Source of the DNA: Aldehydirespirator sp965221185
GTDB taxonomy: Bacteria > Actinomycetota > Acidimicrobiia > Acidimicrobiales > Aldehydirespiratoraceae
Assembly: GCA_965221185.1 (NCBI GenBank)
Contig: OZ244866.1
Span: 2,232,001 to 2,296,000 of the forward strand
Length of the DNA: 64,000 bases
Direction: 5' to 3'
The notes beneath the pieces were generated by a model, which saw only the letters and a program-made list of their open reading frames with translations, did not search any database and was not told the DNA's origin. Positions 32,439 to 41,635 of this stretch are shown piece after piece. Position numbers and translations under genes: made by a program. The first letter of the stretch is position 1, and each line of letters starts with the position of its first letter.

Positions 32439-33697
32439 GGCGCACCCGCCGGCGCCATCTCGACCGAGAGCACGCCGTGGACGAAGTTCGACGCCACCCG
32501 GACGGGCTCGCCGAGCTGTTCGAGGAACAATCGCCGAGCCGCCATCTCCTCCAGCAGGACCGAGACCTCCAGGCGGGCCAGGAACGCGCCCAGGCACAGA
32601 TGCGGCCCGCCGCCTCCGAAAGCGAAGTGCTCCTTGTGGGTTCGGCCCACGTCGAAGCGGAAGGGCTCAGCGAACGCGGCCTCGTCGCGGTTGGCCGAGC
32701 CGTACCACATCACGACCTTGTCGCCCGCCGCGATCCGGGTTCCGGCCAGCTCACAGTCCGCCGCGGCCGTCCTGCGCATGTGCAGTACCGGGGTGGCCCA
32801 GCGAATCACCTCGTCGGTGGCCGTCTCGATCAGCTCAGGGTTGTCGAGGATCCGCTGCCACTGGTCGGGATGGGCGGCCAGGGCCATGGCTCCGTGGCTG
32901 ATGGCCGTGCGGGTGGTCTCGTTCCCGGCGAAGACCAGCAGATGGAACAGATGGCGGTACTCGTGCCGTGAGATGCGCCCGCCGTCGGCCTCGGCCTTGA
33001 CCAGATGGGTGACGAGATCGTCGCGAGGCTCGGCCCGCCGCTGGGCCCGCATGTCTTCGCCGTACTCGAACAGGGCGTGGCTGGCCGGGCTGTTGAACGG
33101 CAGCAGGCGCAGTTCGGTGGTGTTGCCGAACGCGTCGGGCGGGATCGACTGGATGTCGCTGGTGCCCTCCACCAGGTAGTTCGAAAGCTCTACCAGGTAC
33201 TCGGCGTCGGCGACGGGCACGCCCAGCATGGCGAGGATGACACGGATCGGCAGCGGCGCAGCCACCAGCTCGACCCAGTCTCCGCCGCCCCGGGCCACGA
33301 AATCGTCGAGCAGCTCGACGGTGATCTCGCGCACCGCCTCCTCCCACCGGCGGATGTTCTTGGGGGTGAACGCACCCGCGACCAAGCGCCTCAGGCGGGT
33401 GTGGTCGGGAGCGTCGGTGTCGATGAGCGAACGGCGGGCCTCCAGCGCGTCGGCCTCGAGATCCCACAGGTTGGTGTGGCCGATCGCCGAAGAGAAGACG
33501 GCCGGGTTGCGGGACACCGCCCTCACATCCGCGTGGCGGGTCACCGCCCAGAACCCGTTGTCACCGTAGGGATGCCAAGCCAGCCCCGGCATCCCCCGGA
33601 TCTGCGCAAACCGCTCGTGAGGCATGCCGTCTACGTAGAGGCGGGGGTCGGCGATCTCAGGGGCGATGCTCGCAGCGGTGACGGTGGTCAGGCTCAT
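32435..33697 (-). CDS. Cytochrome P450 (second of two)
   Basis: 420 residues. AGNETTR (257-263), EVIR (296-299) and FGGGGPHLCLG with Cys368 are present. It is clearly homologous to the P450 at 29433 (shared GDWVE, FGNTTELRLLPFNSP and DKVVMWYG segments), so the operon carries an ancestral duplication, now specialised. It overlaps the ferredoxin gene by 4 bases. The glutamine synthetase-like gene is 56 bases upstream. Confidence 0.93.
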   Translation of the reverse strand: MSLTTVTAASIAPEIADPRLYVDGMPHERFAQIRGMPGLAWHPYGDNGFWAVTRHADVRAVSRNPAVFSSAIGHTNLWDLEADALEARRSLIDTDAPDHTRLRRLVAGAFTPKNIRRWEEAVREITVELLDDFVARGGGDWVELVAAPLPIRVILAMLGVPVADAEYLVELSNYLVEGTSDIQSIPPDAFGNTTELRLLPFNSPASHALFEYGEDMRAQRRAEPRDDLVTHLVKAEADGGRISRHEYRHLFHLLVFAGNETTRTAISHGAMALAAHPDQWQRILDNPELIETATDEVIRWATPVLHMRRTAAADCELAGTRIAAGDKVVMWYGSANRDEAAFAEPFRFDVGRTHKEHFAFGGGGPHLCLGAFLARLEVSVLLEEMAARRLFLEQLGEPVRVASNFVHGVLSVEMAPAGAP

Positions 33698-33753
33698 GGG
33701 CGGGGCTCCCTCAGCAGTTCTCGGCGGTCAGGCTCATGCGCTGGGCTCCAGGC

Positions 33754-35097
33754 TCAGCAGTGCTCGGCAAACCGGACCCGCTCCCAGTCGTTGACGGCTT
33801 CGGGATCGGGCGAGTTCTCGGTGGCGAGCCCGAGCTCGTGGTCGGCGGTGCACAGGTAGTTCGTGGAGAACTGGGTTCCCAGCATCGCCGCCAGCGCGGA
33901 GTCGCGGTAGGCCGCGATGGCGTCGGCCAGCGTCGCGGGCAAGGGAGCGCAATCGCCGGGGTTGGTGTACATATCGCCCTCGCTCATCGGCGGCGGCGAC
34001 AGGCCACGCTCAAGCCCGTCGCAGCCGGCGGCCAACACCCCGGCGACCATCAGGTGGGGGTTGGAGTCGGCGCCCGCGGAGCGGAACTCCACCCGGTTGG
34101 CCGACGAGCCGGCCTCGGCGATGCAGCGGGCCAGCACGGTGCGGTTGTCGAGGCCCCAATGCACATGGGTGGGGGCGAAGGTGTAGGGCCTCACCCGCTT
34201 GGCCCCGTTGTCGGTGGGCGAGGCGAGCAGGCTGAGGCTTCGGGCGTGCTCGATCAGACCCCCGAGCCACTTCGACATGAGCTCGTTGGGGGAGCCGTCG
34301 GAGTCGGCGAAGGCGTTGGCTCCATCGACGTTGAGGCTGGTGTGGACGTGCAGCCCGGAGCCTGATTGATCGGCCCAGAGCTTCGGCATGAACGTGGCCC
34401 GCAACCCGTGGAACACCGCCACCTGCTTGACGATGCTCTTGAACAGAACGGCCTCGTCTGCGGCGGTCATGGCATCGGCGTAGGAGACGTTGACCTCAAT
34501 CAGTCCCGGCCCGTACTCGGCGTTGGAAGACTCCACATCCAGCCCCGCGCCCAGCAGCCCGGCCCGCATGTCCCCGATGCACTCCTCAAGGGCTACCGCG
34601 TCGGTCAGCGACGAGTACTTGATGTGGCTCTGAACCGGGCTCCAATCGGGATGGCAAAGGTAGAACTCGAGCTCGGTGGCCGCGATCGGCTCGACTCCGT
34701 GGCGGCGGCAGCGCTCGATCTGCTCAGCCAGCACCCGCCGGGGGGCCAGCGGGTGCGGCCCGCCGTGCTCGTCGAGCACCTCGGTGAAGACGACGGCGTA
34801 CCCGGGACGGTGGGTGAAGACCCGCCCGGTGGCGAGGTCGGGCACCAGCCGGCAATCGAGATAGCCGGTGTCCATGTTGATGTAGGGGTTGTCGGTCAGG
34901 TCGTCTTGCGCGTCCATGACGAAGATGGCGTCCGCGATGGCCACCCCGGCGGTGGCCACCGTGTCGAAGAAACGCTGGACGGGCACCCGCTTGCCTCGGA
35001 GATGGCCCTGAGTGTCGGGGGTGGCTACCTCCACGGTGTGCACCCCGGCCGCGGCGCACATCTCCTGGAATCCTCCGCCCGCTGCGATGTCGGTCAT
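33754..35097 (-). CDS. Glutamine synthetase-like gamma-glutamyl ligase
   Basis: 447 residues, the catalytic GS fold without the full GlnA pattern. Seen are TELEFYLCHPDWSP (ELEF metal Glu), NAEYGPGLIEVNVSY, GLHVHTSLN and NRVEFRSAGADSNPHLM. Such proteins (GlnA3/PuuA/IpuC types) attach glutamate to amines using ATP. In this operon it could make a gamma-glutamyl amide from an amine substrate before P450 or dehydrogenase attack, as IpuC does for isopropylamine; this is inference. True ammonia assimilation is less likely given the context. Confidence 0.82.
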   Translation of the reverse strand: MTDIAAGGGFQEMCAAAGVHTVEVATPDTQGHLRGKRVPVQRFFDTVATAGVAIADAIFVMDAQDDLTDNPYINMDTGYLDCRLVPDLATGRVFTHRPGYAVVFTEVLDEHGGPHPLAPRRVLAEQIERCRRHGVEPIAATELEFYLCHPDWSPVQSHIKYSSLTDAVALEECIGDMRAGLLGAGLDVESSNAEYGPGLIEVNVSYADAMTAADEAVLFKSIVKQVAVFHGLRATFMPKLWADQSGSGLHVHTSLNVDGANAFADSDGSPNELMSKWLGGLIEHARSLSLLASPTDNGAKRVRPYTFAPTHVHWGLDNRTVLARCIAEAGSSANRVEFRSAGADSNPHLMVAGVLAAGCDGLERGLSPPPMSEGDMYTNPGDCAPLPATLADAIAAYRDSALAAMLGTQFSTNYLCTADHELGLATENSPDPEAVNDWERVRFAEHC

Positions 35098-35142
35098 CGA
35101 TGCTCCTTGGGGTTGATTGACGTTGGGTTGGTCCGAGCAGGG

Positions 35143-36105
35143 TCAGGCGATCGTCAGCACGATCCGTCCCTTGACCTCGCCCGCTCGAAGCCGGTCGTGG
35201 GCGGTCTGGGCGTCGGTGAGGGGCAGCGTCTCCACCGGGTTGAGGATCGAGGGCTCCCGTCCGGCCAATTCCAGCAGCTCGTCGAGTTGGGCCCGGCTGC
35301 CCCAGACGCTGGACATGAAGCGGGCCTCATGGGGCACCGCGCCGAATCCGAATCCGATGCGCCCGCCGTAGAGGCCCACCACCGCCACGAGCCCGCGCCT
35401 GGCGACCGCGCCCGCGGCGGTCGTCAAGGTGGCCTCGCTGCCGATGAAGTCGATCACGAAATCGAAGCTGGGCAGCTCATCGCCGGGGCCGTAGGCGCGG
35501 TGGGCGCCTCGCTCCACAGCGGTGGCCCGCTTGGCCGCCGACACGTCGAGCGCGCCGACCTCGACGTCGCTGAGCAGCCGCAGGTAGCGGATGGCGTACT
35601 GGCCGAGGCCGCCCGCCCCGATGACCAGCGCCCGGCGCCGCCTGCCCGGCCGCCGCAGCGTCTCGAGGCCCTGGGTCACAGCCCGGTAGGCGGTGAGTCC
35701 CCCGCAGGCGAGCGGAGCGCAGGCGACGGGGTCGAGGTCGCCGATGGGCGCCAGGTAGGCAAGGTCGGGGACGCGCATCTTCTCGGCGTAGCCGCCGTCG
35801 GCGAAGATGCCCGCCTCCCTGGCGTCGACGCAGATCATCTCGACTCCCTCGGCGCAAAGCTCGCAGGCGCGGCAGCCCCACGGCGCGTAGACCATCACCG
35901 GACCCAGGCGCGGGTGCACGCCGGTGACCTCGTGGCCGAGGACGAGCGGCAGGGGGCTGGGTATCTCGCCATCGACGACATGGAGGTCCGAGTGGCACAC
36001 ACCGCACGCAGTGACGTCGATGACCTCGCCGGATCCGTCGGGGTCGGGATGGTCGCCGACGAAGCGGAGCTCGGCGCCGAATGCATCCAGCACGACGGCT
36101 CTCAT
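35143..36105 (-). CDS. Zinc-dependent alcohol dehydrogenase (MDR family)
   Basis: 320 residues from ATG 36105 (Shine-Dalgarno AGGAGG). Catalytic zinc ligands are in TACGVCHSDLHV and LGHEVTGVH. The structural-zinc loop is reduced (WGCRACELCAEGVEMIC, three to four cysteines). The NAD motif is VIGAGGLGQYAIRYLR. It lies between the GS-like gene and an acyl-CoA dehydrogenase in the same operon. It would oxidise a hydroxylated intermediate. Confidence 0.9.
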   Translation of the reverse strand: MRAVVLDAFGAELRFVGDHPDPDGSGEVIDVTACGVCHSDLHVVDGEIPSPLPLVLGHEVTGVHPRLGPVMVYAPWGCRACELCAEGVEMICVDAREAGIFADGGYAEKMRVPDLAYLAPIGDLDPVACAPLACGGLTAYRAVTQGLETLRRPGRRRRALVIGAGGLGQYAIRYLRLLSDVEVGALDVSAAKRATAVERGAHRAYGPGDELPSFDFVIDFIGSEATLTTAAGAVARRGLVAVVGLYGGRIGFGFGAVPHEARFMSSVWGSRAQLDELLELAGREPSILNPVETLPLTDAQTAHDRLRAGEVKGRIVLTIA

Positions 36106-36122
36106 GGTGGGCTCCCTCCTGC

Positions 36123-37325
36123 TCAGTAGCTCTTGGGCAGACCCAGGCACTTCTGGGCTAGGAAGGCGAGAACCAGGTTGTTGTTGACCGGAGCCACCTG
36201 GTACAGGCGGGTCTCTCGCAGCTTGCGCTCAATGTCGTACTCGACCGCGAAGCCGAAGCCGCCGTGGGTGTCGAGCGCGGCATTGCCGGCCTCCCAGGAT
36301 GCTTCCGAGGCCAGCATCTTGGCCATGTTCGCCTCCGCGCCGCACGGCTGGCCCCGGTCGAACAGCTCGGCGGCCTTCCAGCGCATCAGGTCTGCCGCCT
36401 CTAGGTGCGCGTAAGACTTTGCCAGGGGGAACTGCACTCCCTGGTTCATCCCGATGGGGCGTCCGAACACCTGCCTGGAGCGCGCGTACTCGCTGGCACG
36501 GTCCAGGAAGAAGCGACCGTCCCCGATGCACTCGGCCGCGATCAGGATCCGCTCGGCGTTCATCCCGTCGAGAATGTGGGAGAACCCCATGCCCTCCGTT
36601 CCGACGAGGGAATCGGCGCCGATCACCACGTCGTCGAAGAACACCTCGGTGGTGTTGTGGTTCATCATCGTCGGGATCGGGTTGATGGTCAGCCCCGGCA
36701 CCAGCTCTCCATCGTCGTCCCGCAGCTCGAGGATGAACACCGAGAGGCCCAACGTGCGGCCAGCGCCCTCATCGGGGGGCGCGGTTCGCGCCAGCAGGAT
36801 CATCAGATCGGAATGCAGGGCACGCGAGGTCCAGATCTTCTGTCCGTTGATGCGCCACGAATCCCCGTCCCGCTCGGCGCGGGTGCTAATGGCGGTGGTC
36901 TCCGAACCGGCCGCCGGCTCGGTCACGCCGAAGGCTTGGAGACGCAGCCGACCGTCGGCAATCTTGGGCAGGTAGCGCTGCTTCTGGGCGGGCGAGCCGT
37001 GCCGCAGCAGGGTGCCCATCACATACATCTGGGCGTGGCACGCGCTGGGGTTGCCGCCACTGGCCGAGATCTCCTCGAGAATGACCGAAGCGCCGGCGAG
37101 GCTCAGCCCCCCGCCGCCGTACTCCTGAGGGATCAGCGCCCCGAGCCAGCCTTGGGCGGTCAACTCGGCGACGAAGTCGTGGGGATAGCGGTCGGGCTCG
37201 AGGTCGCGCCAGTAAGCGTTGCCGTACCGGTCGCACAGGCGGCGCACCTCGGTGCGGATCATCTCAAAGTCCTCAGCCGTCTCGGCCTCCGGCGCCGCCA
37301 GGGTCGCAGGACCGGTGAGAGTCAC
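36123..37325 (-). CDS. Acyl-CoA dehydrogenase
   Basis: 400 residues from GTG 37325. It has AFGVTEPAAGSETTAI (FAD contact), WRINGQKIWTSRALHSD, SRQVFGRPIGMNQGVQFPLA and DTHGGFGFAVEYDIERKLRE. The end reads LYQVAPVNNN instead of the YEGT catalytic loop, as in ACAD branches acting on branched or unusual acyl-CoAs. It is the first catabolic gene after the GntR regulator (52 bases). Confidence 0.9.
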   Translation of the reverse strand: MTLTGPATLAAPEAETAEDFEMIRTEVRRLCDRYGNAYWRDLEPDRYPHDFVAELTAQGWLGALIPQEYGGGGLSLAGASVILEEISASGGNPSACHAQMYVMGTLLRHGSPAQKQRYLPKIADGRLRLQAFGVTEPAAGSETTAISTRAERDGDSWRINGQKIWTSRALHSDLMILLARTAPPDEGAGRTLGLSVFILELRDDDGELVPGLTINPIPTMMNHNTTEVFFDDVVIGADSLVGTEGMGFSHILDGMNAERILIAAECIGDGRFFLDRASEYARSRQVFGRPIGMNQGVQFPLAKSYAHLEAADLMRWKAAELFDRGQPCGAEANMAKMLASEASWEAGNAALDTHGGFGFAVEYDIERKLRETRLYQVAPVNNNLVLAFLAQKCLGLPKSY

Positions 37326-37377
37326 GGCTGCGCCGCGCCAGCCGCGGCCGCTCTAGCCGGTGCAGAGTCGGACCCGC

Positions 37378-38061
37378 TCACGAGCGTTCCTCATCCCAGT
37401 ATCCGTGGCGCTGCAAGAACTCGGCGGCGGCAAGGCCGCTCTGATGCAGGTGCTCCTCCATGGCTTCGCGGGCGCCGTCGGGGTCGCGCTCGGAGATGGC
37501 CTGGAGGATGGCGGCATGGTGCTGAACGGCCTGCGAGTCCCAGCCGTCGATGAACTCGTAGTAGCGGGCCGGAACCGACCGCACCAGGTGTCGCAGCAGC
37601 CATCGTGTCCGCCGGGGCGCGGCCGAATTGATCACCCGGTGGAAGGCGTTGTTCAGGGCCGAGAGGTCCTCGCCGGTGTCGCGTTCAAACCGTTCGTGGA
37701 TGGCCGCGAGCTGGGCGATCTCATCGTCCTTGAGTGAGACGGCGGCCATAGCGGCCACCCGTCCGGAGACCATGCCGAACAGTTCGTAGTGGTCGACAAT
37801 GTCCTCGGGGGTCAGATCGGCGACAGAGGCGCCGCGGCGGGGCGTCATCTCCACGAGGCCCTCGCGGCTGAGGATTACCAGCGCTTCCCGCACGGGGCTC
37901 CGGCTCACGTCGAGCGCCTCGGCGATCGCGTCCTGGTCGATCTTCGTTCCCGGCTTGAGGGATCCGGCCAAGATGAGGTCGCGGACGTAGGTCACGACTT
38001 CATCGGCCAGGCTCCGGTGTCTGCGGCGCCGCGGGTCGACGGGTGGATACTGAACGGTCAT
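37378..38061 (-). CDS. GntR-family regulator (FCD domain)
   Basis: 227 residues. Winged helix at about residues 17-80 (VVTYVRDLILAGSLKPG, LDVSRSPVREALVILSREGL), then an all-helical FCD effector domain with metal-binding histidines (NNAFHRVI, HHAAILQAI, HLHQSGL). It is co-transcribed with the liv genes (ATG overlaps the livMG stop). It likely controls the whole operon; a TGTA-N2-TACA site is present upstream of livK. Confidence 0.9.
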   Translation of the reverse strand: MTVQYPPVDPRRRRHRSLADEVVTYVRDLILAGSLKPGTKIDQDAIAEALDVSRSPVREALVILSREGLVEMTPRRGASVADLTPEDIVDHYELFGMVSGRVAAMAAVSLKDDEIAQLAAIHERFERDTGEDLSALNNAFHRVINSAAPRRTRWLLRHLVRSVPARYYEFIDGWDSQAVQHHAAILQAISERDPDGAREAMEEHLHQSGLAAAEFLQRHGYWDEERS

Positions 38062-39986
38062 GTCAGGTCTTCGCCTGACTGAGCGGCCAGGCCGAGGTAG
38101 GCGGCCTGCACCGCCGGGTCGGCCTGCACCTCGGCTGGGGTGCCGCTGGCGATGACGCGGCCCTGGTCCAGGCAGTAGACCCGATCGCAGATCCCGGTTA
38201 TGAAGTTGAGGTCGTGGTCGATGACCAGCACTCCGGCGCCGACCGCGGCGGCCATGCGCCGGACGCTCTCGACCATCGCCAGAGACTCGGAGTCGCTCAT
38301 GCCGCTGGTCGGCTCGTCCAGCAGCAGGAAGGCGGGTGCGGCGGCGGCGGCGCGGGCCAGCTCCAAACGGCGCGAGTTGCCGTAGTCGAGCTCGGCCGCT
38401 CTGCGGTCACGGTGATCCCACAGACCCGAACCAGCCACTATCGCGTCCACGCTGGACCGGTCGCTCCCGTTGCGATGGACTGCGGCCATGAGCGCAGCGA
38501 CCTCCACGTTCTCGCGCACGGTCAGCGACGAGAACAGCCTCAGGTTCTGGAAAGTTCTGACGAGGCCGGCCCGGGCGATCTGGTGGGAAGGCTCCGAGGT
38601 CAGCGCCATATCGCCGAGGTGTACTTGCCCTCTCGTGGGATCCACGATGCCGGTCATCACGTTCACCAGGGTCGTCTTGCCCGCTCCGTTGGGGCCGATC
38701 AGCCCGACGATCTCGCGGTTGGAGACTTCGATCGAGGCGCCGTCGAGGGCCCGGAAGCCTCCGAACTCCACGGTCACATCGCTGGCGGACAGATCCAGCG
38801 CTTCAGGGACCGGGGCGCCGGTCGCGGCGGTGGGAGGCTGCCGGCGCGTGAAGCGGTGCAACATCCAGGAATCGACCTCCCAGTCGTCCAGCACGCCGTT
38901 GGGACGCCAGATCATGAAGCCGACCATGGCCAAGCCGAGCAAGACGGTCGGCAATCCTTCTCGGAACACCCAGTCGAGGTGCCCGTCGAGGCCAAGTCCA
39001 AACACCTCGTAGCCGTCGGAACCCAAGCGTCGGGCGCCCTCGCGCACCGCGGTGATCACCCCCACGCCCAGCAATGCACCGGTCACGCCGTTGCGACCGC
39101 CCACCACGAGCATGACCAGCGTTAGCAGCGTGTATTGGAAGAAGAAGAACTCGGGGAGAAGGCTTCCGATCTCATAGACCCGCAGCGAAGCGGCCACCGA
39201 GACCACCGCCACCGACAGCAGGAGCGCGATCGTCTGCTGGACCACGGGGTTTATACCCATGGCCCGAGCTGCGAGGTTGTCCTCGCGGGCCGCGTGGTTG
39301 AGCCGTCCGATGCTGCTGCGAGCGAACACCAGGGCCAGCACGATCGATGCGAACAGCGCGAGGTAGATCGGTGTGCGGGTCTGGAGCGTGTCGCCGATCC
39401 CGAAGGCCAGCCCGGCTCGCTCGCCGCCAGTCAGCAGGTTCCAGCTCTTGGCGATCTCGTGGGTGAAGAACAGCAGGGCCAAGGTGATGACCGTGGCCGC
39501 CACCGAACCTGACCGGGCCCCAGAGCGACCCAAGCCGATCCCGACGACCACCGCCACGACGAGCGTTATCCCCAGAGCTACCGCCGTCGCGGGCAGGGGT
39601 CCCATCTCTACGTCGGCCAGCCCCCACGGAGCATCCGGGATGCGAGTGTGCTTATCGTCGGGTTCTATTGCGAGAATCGCGAAGGCGTATCCGGCCACCG
39701 CGCCGAAGCCGACGTGGCCGAAGGAGAAGACGCCGGTGTTGCCCACATAGATCTGAATGCCGATCACCATGACGGCATCGATGAACATCGCGGTGATCAG
39801 CTTCTCGGCCGACGCGCCTTCGACGACGACCGTGTACAGCAGTCCCGCGCCGACGAACAACGCGAACAGCAGGATCGCGCCGGCCAGCGGGAAGGCGACG
39901 TCGCGTCGCGGGTCGGGGAACGCTAGACCCGCCTCGCGGCGACGATGCTGGGTCCAGGAAGCCACCGGCGAGACCCGGCCCGTCAT
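38058..39986 (-). CDS. Fused branched-chain amino acid-type ABC permease and ATPase (LivM-LivG)
   Basis: 642 residues in one frame. Residues 1 to about 375 form a LivM permease with 8-10 hydrophobic segments and the EAA-like AAREDNLAARAMGINP loop. After a short linker (about 376-400) comes a LivG ATPase: Walker A GPNGAGKTT, Q-loop RTFQNLRLF, a signature degenerated to LDYGNSRRLELARA (LSGGQ replaced), Walker B FLLLDEP and H-loop VIDHD. ATG 39986 overlaps the livH TGA by one base; the longer frame is livH out of phase. Liv subunits are usually separate, although such fusions occur. It imports the operon's substrate. Confidence 0.9.
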   Translation of the reverse strand: MTGRVSPVASWTQHRRREAGLAFPDPRRDVAFPLAGAILLFALFVGAGLLYTVVVEGASAEKLITAMFIDAVMVIGIQIYVGNTGVFSFGHVGFGAVAGYAFAILAIEPDDKHTRIPDAPWGLADVEMGPLPATAVALGITLVVAVVVGIGLGRSGARSGSVAATVITLALLFFTHEIAKSWNLLTGGERAGLAFGIGDTLQTRTPIYLALFASIVLALVFARSSIGRLNHAAREDNLAARAMGINPVVQQTIALLLSVAVVSVAASLRVYEIGSLLPEFFFFQYTLLTLVMLVVGGRNGVTGALLGVGVITAVREGARRLGSDGYEVFGLGLDGHLDWVFREGLPTVLLGLAMVGFMIWRPNGVLDDWEVDSWMLHRFTRRQPPTAATGAPVPEALDLSASDVTVEFGGFRALDGASIEVSNREIVGLIGPNGAGKTTLVNVMTGIVDPTRGQVHLGDMALTSEPSHQIARAGLVRTFQNLRLFSSLTVRENVEVAALMAAVHRNGSDRSSVDAIVAGSGLWDHRDRRAAELDYGNSRRLELARAAAAAPAFLLLDEPTSGMSDSESLAMVESVRRMAAAVGAGVLVIDHDLNFITGICDRVYCLDQGRVIASGTPAEVQADPAVQAAYLGLAAQSGEDLT

Positions 39987-40873
39987 CACACCCGCTCTGC
40001 GTGGGCCACGTTGACGAGCCCTTGGGGGCGGAAGATGAACAGCAGTGCGATCAGGGTGAAGACCACGCCGTCGGTGAGCGCGGCGGCCGTTCCCGGCAGC
40101 CACGTGCGCAGCACCACCTCGGCGAGACCCAGGGCCAGTCCCCCGTACACCGCTCCCTTCAGGCTCCCGAGCCCGCCGATGAGCGCGGCGAGCACGCCGC
40201 TGAGCATCGGGTCGATCCCCGCGGAGGGCGAGGTGTGGCCCGCCCGCATCAGCCAGAAGATCCCCGCGATGCCGGCCAGCGCTCCCGACAGGGCGAACGC
40301 GCCGCGGATGACGCGGTCGGAGTTGACGCCCATCAACCTGGCGGCGTCGAAGTCGGCCGCCGCGGCCCGCAGCGACAGTCCAAACATGGTGCGCTGAAGA
40401 ACTGCCGCGGTGACGGCCAGGGTCACGATGGTCACGATGATGACAACGGTGTCGAACACCTCCACTCGTAGCGGCCCGATCGAGTAAGTGTCGGCGATCC
40501 AGCCCGGCTCCGGGAACGTCTGGACCCTGGCGCCGATGTACATCAGGAAGATGGCCGACACCAGGAAGTGGATGCCGAAGGAGGTGAGCAGCTGCGTGAA
40601 CTCGGACGAGCCGCGCACCCTGCTGAAGGCGATCCGCTCGATGAGCAGAGCTGTTCCCACCGACACCACCACGATCAGAGGAGCCACCAGATACCACGAC
40701 CAGCCGTTGTTGAACGCGGCGTAGGTGGCGTAGCCGCTCACGGTAATCAGCTCCCCGTGGGCGAAGTTCAGCAGGTGCATGACTCCGAAGACCACGGCCA
40801 CACCCAGCGCCAGCAGCGCGTAGATGCTGCCCCGCCCCAATCCGTCGATCAGGTTCTGAACCAGCTCGGTCAT
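39986..40873 (-). CDS. Branched-chain amino acid-type ABC permease (LivH)
   Basis: 295 residues, a multi-spanning membrane protein. MTELVQNLIDGLGRGSIYAL is the standard LivH N-terminus, followed by GVMHLLNFAHGELITVSGY. The cytoplasmic coupling loop is LRAAAADFDAARLMGVN and the C-terminal GGLGSLKGAVYGGLALGL is conserved. It starts within the end of livF (4-base overlap). Confidence 0.92.
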   Translation of the reverse strand: MTELVQNLIDGLGRGSIYALLALGVAVVFGVMHLLNFAHGELITVSGYATYAAFNNGWSWYLVAPLIVVVSVGTALLIERIAFSRVRGSSEFTQLLTSFGIHFLVSAIFLMYIGARVQTFPEPGWIADTYSIGPLRVEVFDTVVIIVTIVTLAVTAAVLQRTMFGLSLRAAAADFDAARLMGVNSDRVIRGAFALSGALAGIAGIFWLMRAGHTSPSAGIDPMLSGVLAALIGGLGSLKGAVYGGLALGLAEVVLRTWLPGTAAALTDGVVFTLIALLFIFRPQGLVNVAHAERV

Positions 40874-41583
40874 GGCGCGCTCCCCCGCACGAAGGTATCG
40901 AACAAGTCGGTCTGGAAGAGGACTTCGGTGCCGGCGCCTCGGCCTACAACCGAGCCGCTTCGCAGTACATAGGCACGGTCGGCGACCTCCAGCATCCGGG
41001 CCGCGTTCTGCTCCACGACGAGCAGGGTCCGACCACGATCGCGCAGCTCCGCGATCAGCTCGAACACCGCGTCCACGAGCACGGGGGCGAGTCCCAATGA
41101 GGGCTCGTCCATCAACAGCAGCCTCGGCCGGCACATCAGCGCCCTAGCGATGGCGAGTTGCTGGGCCTCGCCGCCCGACAGGTAGCCGGCCATCGTGTCC
41201 CATCGGCTCCTGAGGAACGGGAACACCTCCGCGACTTCCTCGAGCATCTCGGCGCGCTCCGTCGCAGACAGAGTCACGCCTCCGATCCGCAGGTTCTCGG
41301 CCACGGTGAAGTCGACGAAGATGCGGCGATGCTCCGGGACCAGCGCCAGGCCGGACCGCAGCATCTGCTCGGGTGCTGCCCCGCTGACGTCGACACCGTC
41401 GAAGACCACTGTGCCCGCCGCGGGCGACAGCAGCCCCGCGACCGTGTTGAGCAGTGTCGTTTTGCCCGCCCCGTTGGGGCCGATGAGGCCGATCACCTCA
41501 CCGGCCCCGACGGACAGGCTCACATCGCGCAACGCCGAGATCGACCCGTACCGGGTGGTGAGCCCGGACACTTCCAGCAACAT
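40870..41583 (-). CDS. Branched-chain amino acid-type ABC ATPase (LivF)
   Basis: 237 residues with all ABC motifs: Walker A GPNGAGKTTLLN, Q-loop VPEHRRIFVDFTV, signature YLSGGEAQQLAIARAL, Walker B RLLLMDEPSLGLAP and H-loop VVEQN. It pairs with the LivG half of the fusion protein to power the transporter. Confidence 0.93.
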   Translation of the reverse strand: MLLEVSGLTTRYGSISALRDVSLSVGAGEVIGLIGPNGAGKTTLLNTVAGLLSPAAGTVVFDGVDVSGAAPEQMLRSGLALVPEHRRIFVDFTVAENLRIGGVTLSATERAEMLEEVAEVFPFLRSRWDTMAGYLSGGEAQQLAIARALMCRPRLLLMDEPSLGLAPVLVDAVFELIAELRDRGRTLLVVEQNAARMLEVADRAYVLRSGSVVGRGAGTEVLFQTDLFDTFVRGSAP

Positions 41584-41635
41584 GGGTCGGGTTCGGTTGG
41601 GCGGTCGCTTTCGCGGCAGCTGTGACGGCTCGGCT

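Noticed and set aside
39987..40697. N-terminal extension of the LivM-LivG protein to 879 residues
   Set aside because: The extra part is livH read in the wrong frame; the ATG overlapping the livH stop gives the correct LivM start.
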